Shown: one piece after another, positions 27,401 to 34,494 of the stretch
Numbering within the stretch: the first letter of the stretch is position 1
Layout: the number at the start of each line of letters is the position of its first letter
Assembly: GCA_023391695.1 (NCBI GenBank)
Contig: JAEWAK010000027.1
Coordinates: 1 to 64,000, forward strand
DNA length: 64,000 nt
Origin: Bacillota bacterium
Lineage (GTDB): Bacteria; Bacillota; Clostridia; Lachnospirales; Lachnospiraceae
Reading direction: 5' to 3'
Made by a program: the position numbers and the translations under genes
Notes under the pieces: generated by a model
Seen by the model: the letters and a program-made list of their open reading frames with translations, nothing else
What the model was told of the DNA's origin: nothing
The model's database searches: none

Positions 27401-29002
27401 GGTCTGATTAATTCCTTTGGTATGGCCGTTTTAACGGAAGACAGCATATCCCATCTTTCACCCCTTAAAAATAAATTAAGGGTAGTGGACCAGTGGACTT
27501 ATAATTCTAGGTTATACCGGGCTGCGGCAAAAGTGGCAGAGGAACCGGGCCTGGAATTGATCCAGCTGAATTCCTTCGGATGCGGCCTGGATTCCGTAAC
27601 CTCCGATCAGATAGCGGAAATTCTGGCTTCCGGCGGTAAAATTTATACCCTGTTAAAAATAGATGAGGGGAATAATCTCGGCGCGGCAAAGATACGGATC
27701 CGGTCCCTTAAGGCGGCAATGGAAGAGCGGGAGAGAAAGGCCTATCAGCCGGCAAGGGAAGACATTTCCTATTCCACGCCTGTATTTACCAGGAATATGA
27801 AGAAAACCCACACCATATTGGTACCCCAGCTGTCACCGATTCATTTTGACTTAATTAAAGAAGCCGCCAGGTCCTCCGGTTACCGGTTTGAAGTTTTGCC
27901 CGGTATTGACCAGGCGGCAGTGGATGAAGGCCTTAAATATGTCAATAATGACGCCTGCTATCCAGCAATCCTTATTATCGGACAGATCGTTCATGCCTTA
28001 AAATCAGGCAAATACGATATAAATAATACTTCCGTCATCATATCCCAGACAGGAGGCGGATGCCGGGCAACGAATTATATGGCATTCTTAAAGCTTGGCT
28101 TAAAGCAGGCCGGGTTTGAAAATGTGCCCCTGATTTCATTAAATACGGTGGGGCTGGGGGAACAACCCGGGTTTAAAATGTCCTTGGGCTTCATAAACAA
28201 AGCCCTCATGGCCTTAATATACGGTGATTTATTTATGAGGGTACTTTACGGTTCAAGGCCTTATGAACAGCATCCCGGTTCTTCCGAAGCTCTTTACCGC
28301 AGCTGGAATGAAACCGCAAAACGAAATGTACAAAACGGCAGCAAAAGGGAATTTGACCGGAATATCCGAAAGATAATTGAGGACTTTGAGCAGTTGGAAG
28401 TACTGGATATTAAAAAACCCAGAGTTGCCATAGTAGGTGAAATTTTAGCCAAATATCATCCCATGGCAAATAACGGTATTATATCCTCGCTGGAAGACGG
28501 AGGTGCCGAAGTAGTCCTTCCGGACCTGTTAGATTTTTTACTTTATTGTCTGTTTAATTCCGCCTTTAAATATAAGTACCTGGGCGGCAAAGGGTACAAG
28601 AAAAATGCCTGTGATTTCGGCATGGCCTATTTGGAGCATTATCGGAAAGTTATGAATGAGGAATTAAAAAAAAGCAAAAGATTTACACCTCCCACTCCGA
28701 TAGGCAGACTGGCGGATATGGCTTCATCCGTTCTGTCCCTGGGAAACCAGACAGGAGAGGGCTGGCTGATCACGGCCGAAATGATTGAATGTATTGAAAA
28801 CGGCATCAACAATATTTTATGTGTGCAGCCGCTGGCCTGTCTGCCCAACCATATCACGGGCAGGGGAATGTTCAAGCCTTTAAAAGATAAATATCCCATG
28901 GCCAATATCATGCCGATCGATTACGATCCTGGCATATCCCAGGTTAACCAGCTAAACCGTATTAAATTAATGCTTTCCGTTGCATTGAAAAATTGTAACT
29001 GA
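24413..29002 (+). CDS. Giant acyl-CoA dehydratase activase-related protein (two ASKHA ATPase domains plus HgdB-like part)
   Basis: 1529 residues. Two BadF/BadG/HgdC-type ATPase domains: ~4-255 (GLDIGSTTVKIAV; NNSCAGGTGAFID) and ~340-600 (GIDAGSTTTKAALI; NEACSSGCGSF). The Cys in each NxxC-GG/SG motif would hold the [4Fe-4S] cluster of such activases. Residues ~628-697 are a 12-residue tandem repeat linker. Then comes a Cys pair (CDKCGNRC), the DUF2229 domain (GVIGIPRALNMYDNYPFWFT) and an HgdB-like C-terminal part. Homologues use ATP to drive electrons at low potential into 2-hydroxyacyl-CoA dehydratases. The physiological target of this fused class is not established. ATG at 24413 with AGGAG upstream. 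No dehydratase genes are adjacent. Confidence 0.88.
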   Translation: MRNYKIGLDIGSTTVKIAVLNNENRLIYSEYKRHLSDIKSTIISIMSTCYENLGDISCSVNITGSGGLSVSEWLKLNFEQEVIACTKAVEAFIPEADVVIELGGEDAKITYLKNGTEQRMNNSCAGGTGAFIDQMAALLNTDASGLNEYAKKHKVIYPIASRCGVFAKTDIQPLLNDGARKEDIAASILQAVVNQTIGGLACGKPIRGRVAFLGGPLYFLSELRERFILSLNLTPEEIIIPENGIFYPAIGAALLAGENKKPYKGKKTAEMGTDEYAPASENMNLKTMIEKVWGITDIKDEDVHKLPPLFRTEEEYNEFKKRHSQAFVKKGELPKYLGNTFLGIDAGSTTTKAALIGEGGELLFSYYGSNEGEPMKKAVSILKDIYAKLPKGARITKSTVTGYGEGLIKAALHTDYGEIETIAHYKAAEYFLPGVDFILDIGGQDMKCLRIKNGTIDSILLNEACSSGCGSFLESFAASLNMPIDKFAKEALFAKAPVDLGTKCTVFMNSKVKQAQKEGAEIADLSAGLSYSVIKNALFKVIKIRDEKDMGKKMIVQGGTFYNDAVLRCFELISGRKVVRPEIAGLMGAFGAALIAKERYVDEISQENNRMANDSKDYRVIHEENVKSGNLVIAEEDAINENRTVIEEAVVNGNRSIAEETTVNVNRRLTVESALSENRRTAKETTANGSRRAAKSHPSFQRQSTGTTLLTKEELSGFDMEASFKRCDKCGNRCLLTVNRFTNGETYISGNRCEKGAGIGNSQDNSLKLPNLYEYKYNKTFAYRPLSPDMAKRGVIGIPRALNMYDNYPFWFTLLTELGFRVELSAPSNKKMYEKGLGTIPSESVCYPAKLCHGHIYNLIGRGIQTIFYPSVVYEKKEYEDVDNHYNCPIVISYSEVIKNNIDELKDIKFIAPFLSMNEDKILVRRIAETFSNYNVTMEEAKKAVTAARKALEAYKLDLQKKGEEVIAYLKENRKKGIVLCGKPYHIDPEVHHGIPGLINSFGMAVLTEDSISHLSPLKNKLRVVDQWTYNSRLYRAAAKVAEEPGLELIQLNSFGCGLDSVTSDQIAEILASGGKIYTLLKIDEGNNLGAAKIRIRSLKAAMEERERKAYQPAREDISYSTPVFTRNMKKTHTILVPQLSPIHFDLIKEAARSSGYRFEVLPGIDQAAVDEGLKYVNNDACYPAILIIGQIVHALKSGKYDINNTSVIISQTGGGCRATNYMAFLKLGLKQAGFENVPLISLNTVGLGEQPGFKMSLGFINKALMALIYGDLFMRVLYGSRPYEQHPGSSEALYRSWNETAKRNVQNGSKREFDRNIRKIIEDFEQLEVLDIKKPRVAIVGEILAKYHPMANNGIISSLEDGGAEVVLPDLLDFLLYCLFNSAFKYKYLGGKGYKKNACDFGMAYLEHYRKVMNEELKKSKRFTPPTPIGRLADMASSVLSLGNQTGEGWLITAEMIECIENGINNILCVQPLACLPNHITGRGMFKPLKDKYPMANIMPIDYDPGISQVNQLNRIKLMLSVALKNCN
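26294..26503 (+). repeat. 36-nt tandem repeat (12-residue units) inside the activase gene
   Basis: Five full in-frame units start at 26294, 26330, 26366, 26402 and 26438, with a partial sixth at 26474. Translated units include NENRTVIEEAVV, NGNRSIAEETTV, NVNRRLTVESAL and SENRRTAKETTA. The repeat forms a charged linker between the second ATPase domain and the DUF2229 part. Confidence 0.8.
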
Positions 29003-29021
29003 AGTGGCAGCGCGACAGTGT

Positions 29022-29076
29022 AAGGGGGAGGCTGTTGCTAAAGAATTAATTTACTGAATTTTGCAACAGTCCCCTT
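29022..29076. terminator. Bidirectional terminator between convergent genes
   Basis: AAGGGG and GCTGTTGC on the left (29022-29038) pair with GCAACAG and CCCCTT on the right (29063-29076), with a small bulge. It lies between the end of the activase gene and the end of vanT and probably serves both. The arms resemble those of the terminator at 63850-63929. Confidence 0.7.
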
Positions 29077-29101
29077 GTTCTCTCATATGTGGCTCATTGA
29101 T

Positions 29102-31318
29102 TTAATTTGTAATATAGATTCTTTTTAGACGGTTCCCTAATCTGGTTAACAATTCATTGGTAATGGTACCGGATTTTGCGGCAATTTCTTCCGCCCGGAT
29201 TTGTTCCCCTTCTTCCCTGCCAATGACCGTTACGATTTGGTCCGGCCTGGCATCCGGTATATCCGTAATATCAATAATTAACTGATCCATGCAGATTCGG
29301 CCGATAACAGGGGCTTTCCTGCCGTTCACCAGAATAGAACCGTTTTCTAAATTCCTTGGTATGCCGTCGGCATAACCAATGGTGACTATGGCAATATTCC
29401 GGTCTTCTGCTGCAGTGAAGGTCCTGCCATAGCTTACCGCAGCCCCTTTTTCAATTGTTTTTGTCATTACGATCCTGGCCTTAACGGAGAGTACCGGGTT
29501 TAAGTTGACGGACACCCTTGGGTGGTCCTGGTCCGAACTTAAAACCCCATAAAGGGCAATTCCGATTCTGGCATAATCGCAACGAAGTTCGGGATAATTT
29601 AAGACCCCGTAACTGCTTTGGATATGAAGCCTTCCCGTATTATAACCAAAGTCCTGAAGCCATTTGACCGTTTTGTAAAAATGGTCTATTTGGGCTCTGG
29701 TAAAACCAGTATCTTCCTTTGATAAGCTGTCCGCCACGCTCAGATGGGTATAGGCGCCCTCAATAATCAGGTTATCAAGGTGGAAGATGGCTTTTAAGTT
29801 TGGCAGGTTATGATAGTCTTCTCCTAAGCGGTGCATTCCCGTATCAATTTTAATGTGAACCTTGATTTTATGGCCATAATCGTTTAGCATCCGTGCATAT
29901 TCATAATCAACAACGGTCTGGATCAGATGATATTTTACAAGATATTTAAAATCCCGGGGATGGGTGTAACCAAAAACCAGGATTTCCCCTTTTATGCCGT
30001 TTTTTCGAAGTTTTACCCCTTCGGACAGAGTTGCAACGGCAAAAGAATTTATACCGATTTTGTTTAATTCTTTGGAAATCCTCACATCCCCATGGCCGTA
30101 AGCATTGGCTTTTACCACCGCCATAAGGGTGCAATCCTTGGGCAAAACGGAATACAGTTCTTTTACATTGGATTTCAGATGATTTAAGTTTATTTCAATC
30201 CAGGCCCGCCCCTTTAGGTCAGGAACATCTCTTTGAAGAAACCTTCGAAGAAACATTATAACGACACCAATAGCAAGAGATAGCAGACATACGGCCAGAT
30301 AGTGGAAGAGGCTGTTATCAATCAGAAGCTGTCCTAAACCGAGAAACTTTGCGAAACCTCTGACCAGAATGATGGAAAGAGGATGTATGATGTATACGAT
30401 CATGGATATGGTACGCAGGTTTTTATATTCCTTCCCCTGCCAGTATAACAGGATACGGAAGAAATAATACATGCAGGGAATAAGGAATATATACATACTG
30501 TCATGCCGGGAAAGAGCATTATTATGGAGGATCAGACCCTCGGTAAGCATAAGTGAGACAGACAGGACCAAACCGCCCATACATACTTTTAAAGAAGGTT
30601 TTGAACCTGAAATTGCGATCCTTGCACCCATTACAAGAAATAACGGTGCGTAAAAAATTCCGTTCCTGGTGTAATCAAAAAGACGGAACAGCACCTCAAA
30701 ACAGGATTTTAATACCGGTATCTCTTTTGTAATTCCATAATAACTGTCACCCAATAAGCCTGTCAGATAGAGCAGTACAGTGAGGAAGAGAAGTGCTTTC
30801 CCGCCGCATTTTCGCGACAGGAGGCATACGAAAGCAACACCGGTTATTACCGCAGGAAGATACCAGAGGTGATAAATAGTACCGTCTATCAGGATATCCT
30901 TAACGAATATCACAACCAGGTTTTCCTGGCTGAAATACCCGCTGTATATATTTATGGGGAGATAGATTAATATAGCAATTCCATACAATTTCGCGGTTTT
31001 TACCAGAAACTTTTTTACGGCTTTCGTATCCGGTTTTAGCGGACTGGGGCTGTTATCAGCCGGCAGGGCCGGTTTCAGGAAGGCGGGCAGTAAGAAGAAA
31101 CCGGTTACCATGAAAAAGAAAGGTACCGCTACCCGGGCAATAATCCTTGTAAATACAAAATCCGCAGTCGGATTTAAAGAAGTGAAAGGCGAAGTATGTA
31201 TTGCCACAATGAAAAAAGCCGCTATGATTCTGAAATAATCCAATCCCCCGTATTTTTTGCCTACAGTAACGGTCTGTTCTGTTATAGCTGTGTCGTTATT
31301 GTTCATTTCTCCACCCAT
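29102..31318 (-). CDS. vanT: Membrane-bound serine/alanine racemase, VanT type
   Basis: 738 residues. The N-terminal half is an acyltransferase-3-like membrane domain with about ten helices (LDYFRIIAAFFIVAIHTSPF; FFFMVTGFFLL). The C-terminal half from ~365 is an alanine racemase: AWIEINLNHLKSN, then MAVVKANAYGHGD with the PLP lysine, IDTGMHRLG, SYGRTFTA and IGRICMDQLIIDI. This two-part architecture is specific to VanT of the VanC, VanE and VanG glycopeptide-resistance types, where the membrane part is linked to L-Ser uptake and the racemase makes D-Ser. It is last in the vanG-vanXY-vanT run. The ATG at 31318 is kept; 31306 is an alternative start. Confidence 0.9.
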   Translation of the reverse strand: MGGEMNNNDTAITEQTVTVGKKYGGLDYFRIIAAFFIVAIHTSPFTSLNPTADFVFTRIIARVAVPFFFMVTGFFLLPAFLKPALPADNSPSPLKPDTKAVKKFLVKTAKLYGIAILIYLPINIYSGYFSQENLVVIFVKDILIDGTIYHLWYLPAVITGVAFVCLLSRKCGGKALLFLTVLLYLTGLLGDSYYGITKEIPVLKSCFEVLFRLFDYTRNGIFYAPLFLVMGARIAISGSKPSLKVCMGGLVLSVSLMLTEGLILHNNALSRHDSMYIFLIPCMYYFFRILLYWQGKEYKNLRTISMIVYIIHPLSIILVRGFAKFLGLGQLLIDNSLFHYLAVCLLSLAIGVVIMFLRRFLQRDVPDLKGRAWIEINLNHLKSNVKELYSVLPKDCTLMAVVKANAYGHGDVRISKELNKIGINSFAVATLSEGVKLRKNGIKGEILVFGYTHPRDFKYLVKYHLIQTVVDYEYARMLNDYGHKIKVHIKIDTGMHRLGEDYHNLPNLKAIFHLDNLIIEGAYTHLSVADSLSKEDTGFTRAQIDHFYKTVKWLQDFGYNTGRLHIQSSYGVLNYPELRCDYARIGIALYGVLSSDQDHPRVSVNLNPVLSVKARIVMTKTIEKGAAVSYGRTFTAAEDRNIAIVTIGYADGIPRNLENGSILVNGRKAPVIGRICMDQLIIDITDIPDARPDQIVTVIGREEGEQIRAEEIAAKSGTITNELLTRLGNRLKRIYITN

Positions 31319-31417
31319 TACATATCACAGTTATGTCCTGTAATACTGCCGCATCCATCTGTCAAAAAATCCGTATACGGCTTTCCTTTCTTACTATATT
31401 TTCTTCTGCACTTCTGT

Positions 31418-32185
31418 TTATCTTGGCTTTCTTAAGGTTATAATAAATCCATCCATATTATTACCGGATATCTGATAGAGTATATCTGCCGGAACCTTAA
31501 TGGGGTTTTGCTGTAACTGGGAAAGGCTTATATAAAATAGTTCATAATTATATTCATAATTAAAGAATTTCAAGTGTTTTCCCTTATAGGGAAAGTTTTT
31601 TATATATTTTAAATACTCCTCCAAAACGAAATTCTTAATATCCATAATCTCCGAGTGGGGATAACCCACATAACGGAAATGCCATGGTTCATGGGCAATC
31701 CCGGTTATATCTTCTTTCCCTTTCGGGTAACGCTCTATAAAACCGTAATAGATTGCTTTTTTACGGAATTGCAGGCAGGCACCGGTGTAGGAAAAATGGG
31801 GGCGTATAAAATCATATTCGGCGGTTTTCTCTGCCAGATCGATTGCCAGCCCCGTCTGGTGCTCACTTCTGTTCGGAAGGGCAACGTATTTTTCCGTAAA
31901 ATCCTGGCCGTTTTCTGTTACGGAATCCGCATAGATCCGCTTCTGTTCCGTAAACGTCCGATAACCGCTTACCGGTATAATATCATTTACCATATCAAGG
32001 CTGTTTATAATCTGGGATAATTCCTTGGCAGCCACATAATCCAGTAAAACGTCCGGATATTCCGTATTGACGGAAACCAGGGAAGCTCCATAATTATTCT
32101 CCCTGTTTGTAATAGGATTTTCCCTGTTTACAAGTATCAGATTACCGCTGTAAATATTGGTAGGGCTTAAATTTAAAGTTTTCAT
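31418..32185 (-). CDS. vanXY: D,D-peptidase of the VanXY/VanY (M15B) family
   Basis: 255 residues without an obvious signal peptide, as expected for cytoplasmic VanXY rather than membrane-anchored VanY. The zinc motifs are SEHQTGLAIDLA (His and Asp ligands) and HEPWHFRYVG (catalytic Glu and third His), with PVSGYRTFTEQKRIY before them. VanXY removes D-Ala from D-Ala-D-Ala dipeptide and from pentapeptide precursors, leaving D-Ala-D-Ser-ended precursors in the pool. It lies between the ligase and the racemase genes in the order G-XY-T known from vanG operons. RBS GAAGGGAG. Dual activity is inferred from family and context. Confidence 0.85.
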   Translation of the reverse strand: MKTLNLSPTNIYSGNLILVNRENPITNRENNYGASLVSVNTEYPDVLLDYVAAKELSQIINSLDMVNDIIPVSGYRTFTEQKRIYADSVTENGQDFTEKYVALPNRSEHQTGLAIDLAEKTAEYDFIRPHFSYTGACLQFRKKAIYYGFIERYPKGKEDITGIAHEPWHFRYVGYPHSEIMDIKNFVLEEYLKYIKNFPYKGKHLKFFNYEYNYELFYISLSQLQQNPIKVPADILYQISGNNMDGFIITLRKPR

Positions 32186-32227
32186 GGCTGGCTCCCTTCA
32201 ACCCAGGTTTGTGGGTATTAGACACAA

Positions 32228-33277
32228 TTAATGTTCCGTTGATAACAGTATGAGCCTGTCCAGAATATTTTCAAAGGAAAGACCTATGCCTCCCAGCATA
32301 TTGGGGTAACGGCTGTGGGAAGTAAAACCCGGAATAGTATTGACTTCATTAAAAACAATATCTCCCTGAGGCGTCAGGAACATGTCCACTCTGGCAAACC
32401 CTCTGCAGCCCAGCTCCCTGTAAATAGCCAGAGCCGTCTCTTTTATGCGCTGTGCCATCTGTGCGTTAATCCTTGCCGGCATATGGATACTGGAAGTCTT
32501 TAGTGTGTATTTTTCCGTATAATCAAAAAAGCCCTGAGTCAGCTCAATTTCATCCACTTCACCAATAATCAGTTCCTCATTCCCCAGGATGGCACATCCA
32601 ACTTCAAAGCCGTCAATATTTTCTTCAATAACAACTTTATTGTCGTGACGGAAAGCAATATTTACGGCTTCAATTAATTGCTCTTTGGTGCTGATCTTGG
32701 TTATCCCAAAGGAGGAACCGGATTTGACCGGCTTTACGAATACGGGATACTTTAAACCGTTGGTCTGCTGCAAGAGCCGGTCTTTGTCAATCCCTTTCCG
32801 TATTACTACGGAAGACGGCGTTTTTATTCCTGCAAGGGATACGATTTTATGGGCATAATCCTTATCCATACACAGGGCAGAACTAAGGGTATCACAGCCG
32901 ATAAGCGGAATGCCGGCCAGTTCAATCAGCCCCTGCACAGTACCGTCCTCCCCGTTTTTGCCATGTAAAACCGGAAATACCCCATCTATTTCAATGCGGG
33001 TTACCGTATTATCTTTGAATTCCAAAATTCCATGGTCTGCCCTGCTTGGGGACAATAGAGCCGGTGTACAGGCTTCCTCACAAAACCAGGTGTTGTTTAA
33101 TAATTTGTCCGCTGCTCCCCGGTACCGGTACCAATTTCCTTCCCTTGTAATCCCAAGCATAATAATTTCATACCTGCCGGTATTTAAGTGAGTAATTACA
33201 GCATGAGCTGACTGCAGTGAAACATCATATTCCGTAGAACAACCGCCGAACAGGACGGCTATTTTTTTCTTTTCCAT
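32228..33277 (-). CDS. vanG: D-alanine--D-serine ligase, VanG type
   Basis: 349 residues from the start at 33277 (MEKKKIAVLFGGCSTEYDVS), favoured over an upstream start at 33313 because TAGGAG lies 6-7 nt before it. An ATP-grasp D-Ala-D-X ligase with FPVLHGKNGEDGTVQG, IPLIGCDTLSSALCMDKD, KPVKSGSSFGITK and FNEVNTIPGFTSHSRYPNM. The segment FFDYTEKYTLKTS matches what I remember of VanG and related D-Ser ligases rather than the VanA/B D-Lac ligases. It forms D-Ala-D-Ser, which lowers vancomycin affinity. First gene of the minus-strand run. Its leader (33278-33348) is a copy of the unit repeated at 55643-56000. No vanR/vanS genes are adjacent. Confidence 0.9.
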   Translation of the reverse strand: MEKKKIAVLFGGCSTEYDVSLQSAHAVITHLNTGRYEIIMLGITREGNWYRYRGAADKLLNNTWFCEEACTPALLSPSRADHGILEFKDNTVTRIEIDGVFPVLHGKNGEDGTVQGLIELAGIPLIGCDTLSSALCMDKDYAHKIVSLAGIKTPSSVVIRKGIDKDRLLQQTNGLKYPVFVKPVKSGSSFGITKISTKEQLIEAVNIAFRHDNKVVIEENIDGFEVGCAILGNEELIIGEVDEIELTQGFFDYTEKYTLKTSSIHMPARINAQMAQRIKETALAIYRELGCRGFARVDMFLTPQGDIVFNEVNTIPGFTSHSRYPNMLGGIGLSFENILDRLILLSTEH

Positions 33278-33348
33278 TTTAACTCCTATCTGTGCACTTT
33301 GGCGCACGTACAAATCAGGATGTTGAAAAAATGCTTTTGTTTTTTCAA
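33278..33348 (-). promoter_or_regulatory. vanG leader: single copy of the ~71-nt leader unit
   Basis: Read on the minus strand, the unit runs from TTGAAAAAAC through the A-T hairpin (TTGAAAAAA pairing with TTTTTTCAA), CATCCTGATTTGTAC, the GC hairpin GTGCGC-CAAA-GTGCAC, then CAGATAGGAGTTAAA, and abuts the vanG ATG at 33277. Length and order match the five units before the cobW-type gene (70-73 nt). A G-U pair replaces a G-C pair in the second hairpin, which hints at selection for RNA structure. Confidence 0.75.
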
Positions 33349-33362
33349 CCTAACCTCTTTCT

Positions 33363-33394
33363 GCATACTCCACCTGCATGCGGGTGGAGTATGC
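33363..33394 (-). promoter_or_regulatory. Perfect 12-bp dyad upstream of vanG
   Basis: GCATACTCCACC (33363-33374) and GGTGGAGTATGC (33383-33394) pair perfectly around TGCATGCG. On the minus strand it is followed by AGAAAGAGGTTAGG and TTG, the same hairpin/Shine-Dalgarno/TTG order as in the leader unit, so it may be a diverged first unit, or an operator. Confidence 0.55.
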
Positions 33395-33479
33395 CTTAAA
33401 TCATCAGATGTAAAATCTGTGATTTTCATCATAATCTTTGATATCCAATTTCCAATTGAATATTTCCCGACCACTAATT

Positions 33480-33916
33480 TTTAAAACATGTTTTTTGAGG
33501 AACCTTTATTAGATAATTTATAAACCGGTTTTATTAATAACAATTTCCGGTAAACTTATTATCTTATGGTTCAGTAATGATTATACCAAATTAAGTTAGC
33601 GGGTTTTTTAAGTCTCTCTTATAAAGTATTAAGAATTACTTATGAAACACTTATGTAATTCTTGGGATTTTTTTAATATGTAAAATTATATAAATAAATG
33701 TTAATATATGTTTTTTATAAATGTTAAGTAACTTAATTGAAAGGCATCTGCATAATATAGTTGGTGTTAAACCATTTTGAAACTTCATCTTATTTGAATT
33801 AATATAGAAAGTGAATAGAATCTTTAGGCCGCTAAAAAACTTTATCATATCGGCTTATTTATATGAAATTTATTTATTAATAAACATATATTAAAAATAA
33901 AAAAAATGAGGCTTTT
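33480..33916. other. AT-rich gene-free stretch between divergent genes
   Basis: This very AT-rich DNA separates the start of the van run (minus) from the LysM gene (plus). It must hold the promoters of both, but I cannot single out convincing -35/-10 pairs. No gene is seen. Confidence 0.4.
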
Positions 33917-34276
33917 ATGATAATTCATGTAGTACAGCAAGGTAAAACTATACAGTCAATCGCTGATTATCATGGTATTTCCTCAACAATGCTAATTCAA
34001 GACAACGGATTAGAGAATTCTGATAATTTAGTAACCGGACAATCAATCGTTATAGCAATTCCGGAGGTTACTTATACGGTTAAAGAAGGTGATACATTAG
34101 AAGGGATTGCTGATTCGTTTCAAGTTTCTATTATTCAATTACTTATGAATAACCCATTTCTATCGGATAGGGAATACATATATCCGGGAGAAAGTATTAT
34201 AATCAGTTACGCAAAAAAAGGCAGGATAACCATACATGGCAATACGACCCCAATATTGATGCTGGAATACAAATAG
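33917..34276 (+). CDS. Short protein with two LysM domains, probably truncated
   Basis: 119 residues. Two LysM modules at ~2-47 (IIHVVQQGKTIQSIADYHGI to GQSIVIAI) and ~51-97 (TYTVKEGDTLEGIADSFQVS to YPGESIIIS) are followed by KKGRITIHGNTTPILMLEYK. In clostridia and bacilli this N-terminal layout heads GH18 cortex hydrolases or chitinase-like proteins (YaaH/SleL type), where the chain would continue into the glycosidase domain. Here it stops about 20 residues after LysM2. It has no signal peptide. It may be a broken gene or a small spore-coat LysM protein. LysM binds peptidoglycan or chitin-like glycans. Ribosome binding site is weak (AAATGAGGC). Confidence 0.6.
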   Translation: MIIHVVQQGKTIQSIADYHGISSTMLIQDNGLENSDNLVTGQSIVIAIPEVTYTVKEGDTLEGIADSFQVSIIQLLMNNPFLSDREYIYPGESIIISYAKKGRITIHGNTTPILMLEYK

Positions 34277-34423
34277 GTTAAGCAATACAATATTTTCCGG
34301 AACAGGGAAAGGCGATTTACGTTGCAAAATCCCACTCCTTGACATATAATAGTGAAAACACATATTGCAGGCGCAAAAATCGTGTTCCTATAGTCAGATG
34401 CACAGAGAAAAAAACACCGCCCT

Positions 34424-34454
34424 TTATCGGAAATTTGAAAAGCAATTCCGATAA
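34424..34454. other. Inverted repeat upstream of the asparaginase gene
   Basis: TTATCGGAA (34424-34432) pairs with TTCCGATAA (34446-34454) across 13 nt, ending 40 nt before the asparaginase start. Operator or weak terminator; no T-run. Confidence 0.4.
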
Positions 34455-34494
34455 GTTTTACTATTAGCGCAACACAAAAACTGGAGGAGTCATT

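Noticed and set aside
24413..29002. Two genes (activase and HgdB-like) joined by a sequencing error
   Set aside because: Fused double-ATPase/DUF2229 proteins of about 1400 residues are a known clostridial family; the repeat linker is in phase and the frame is clean.
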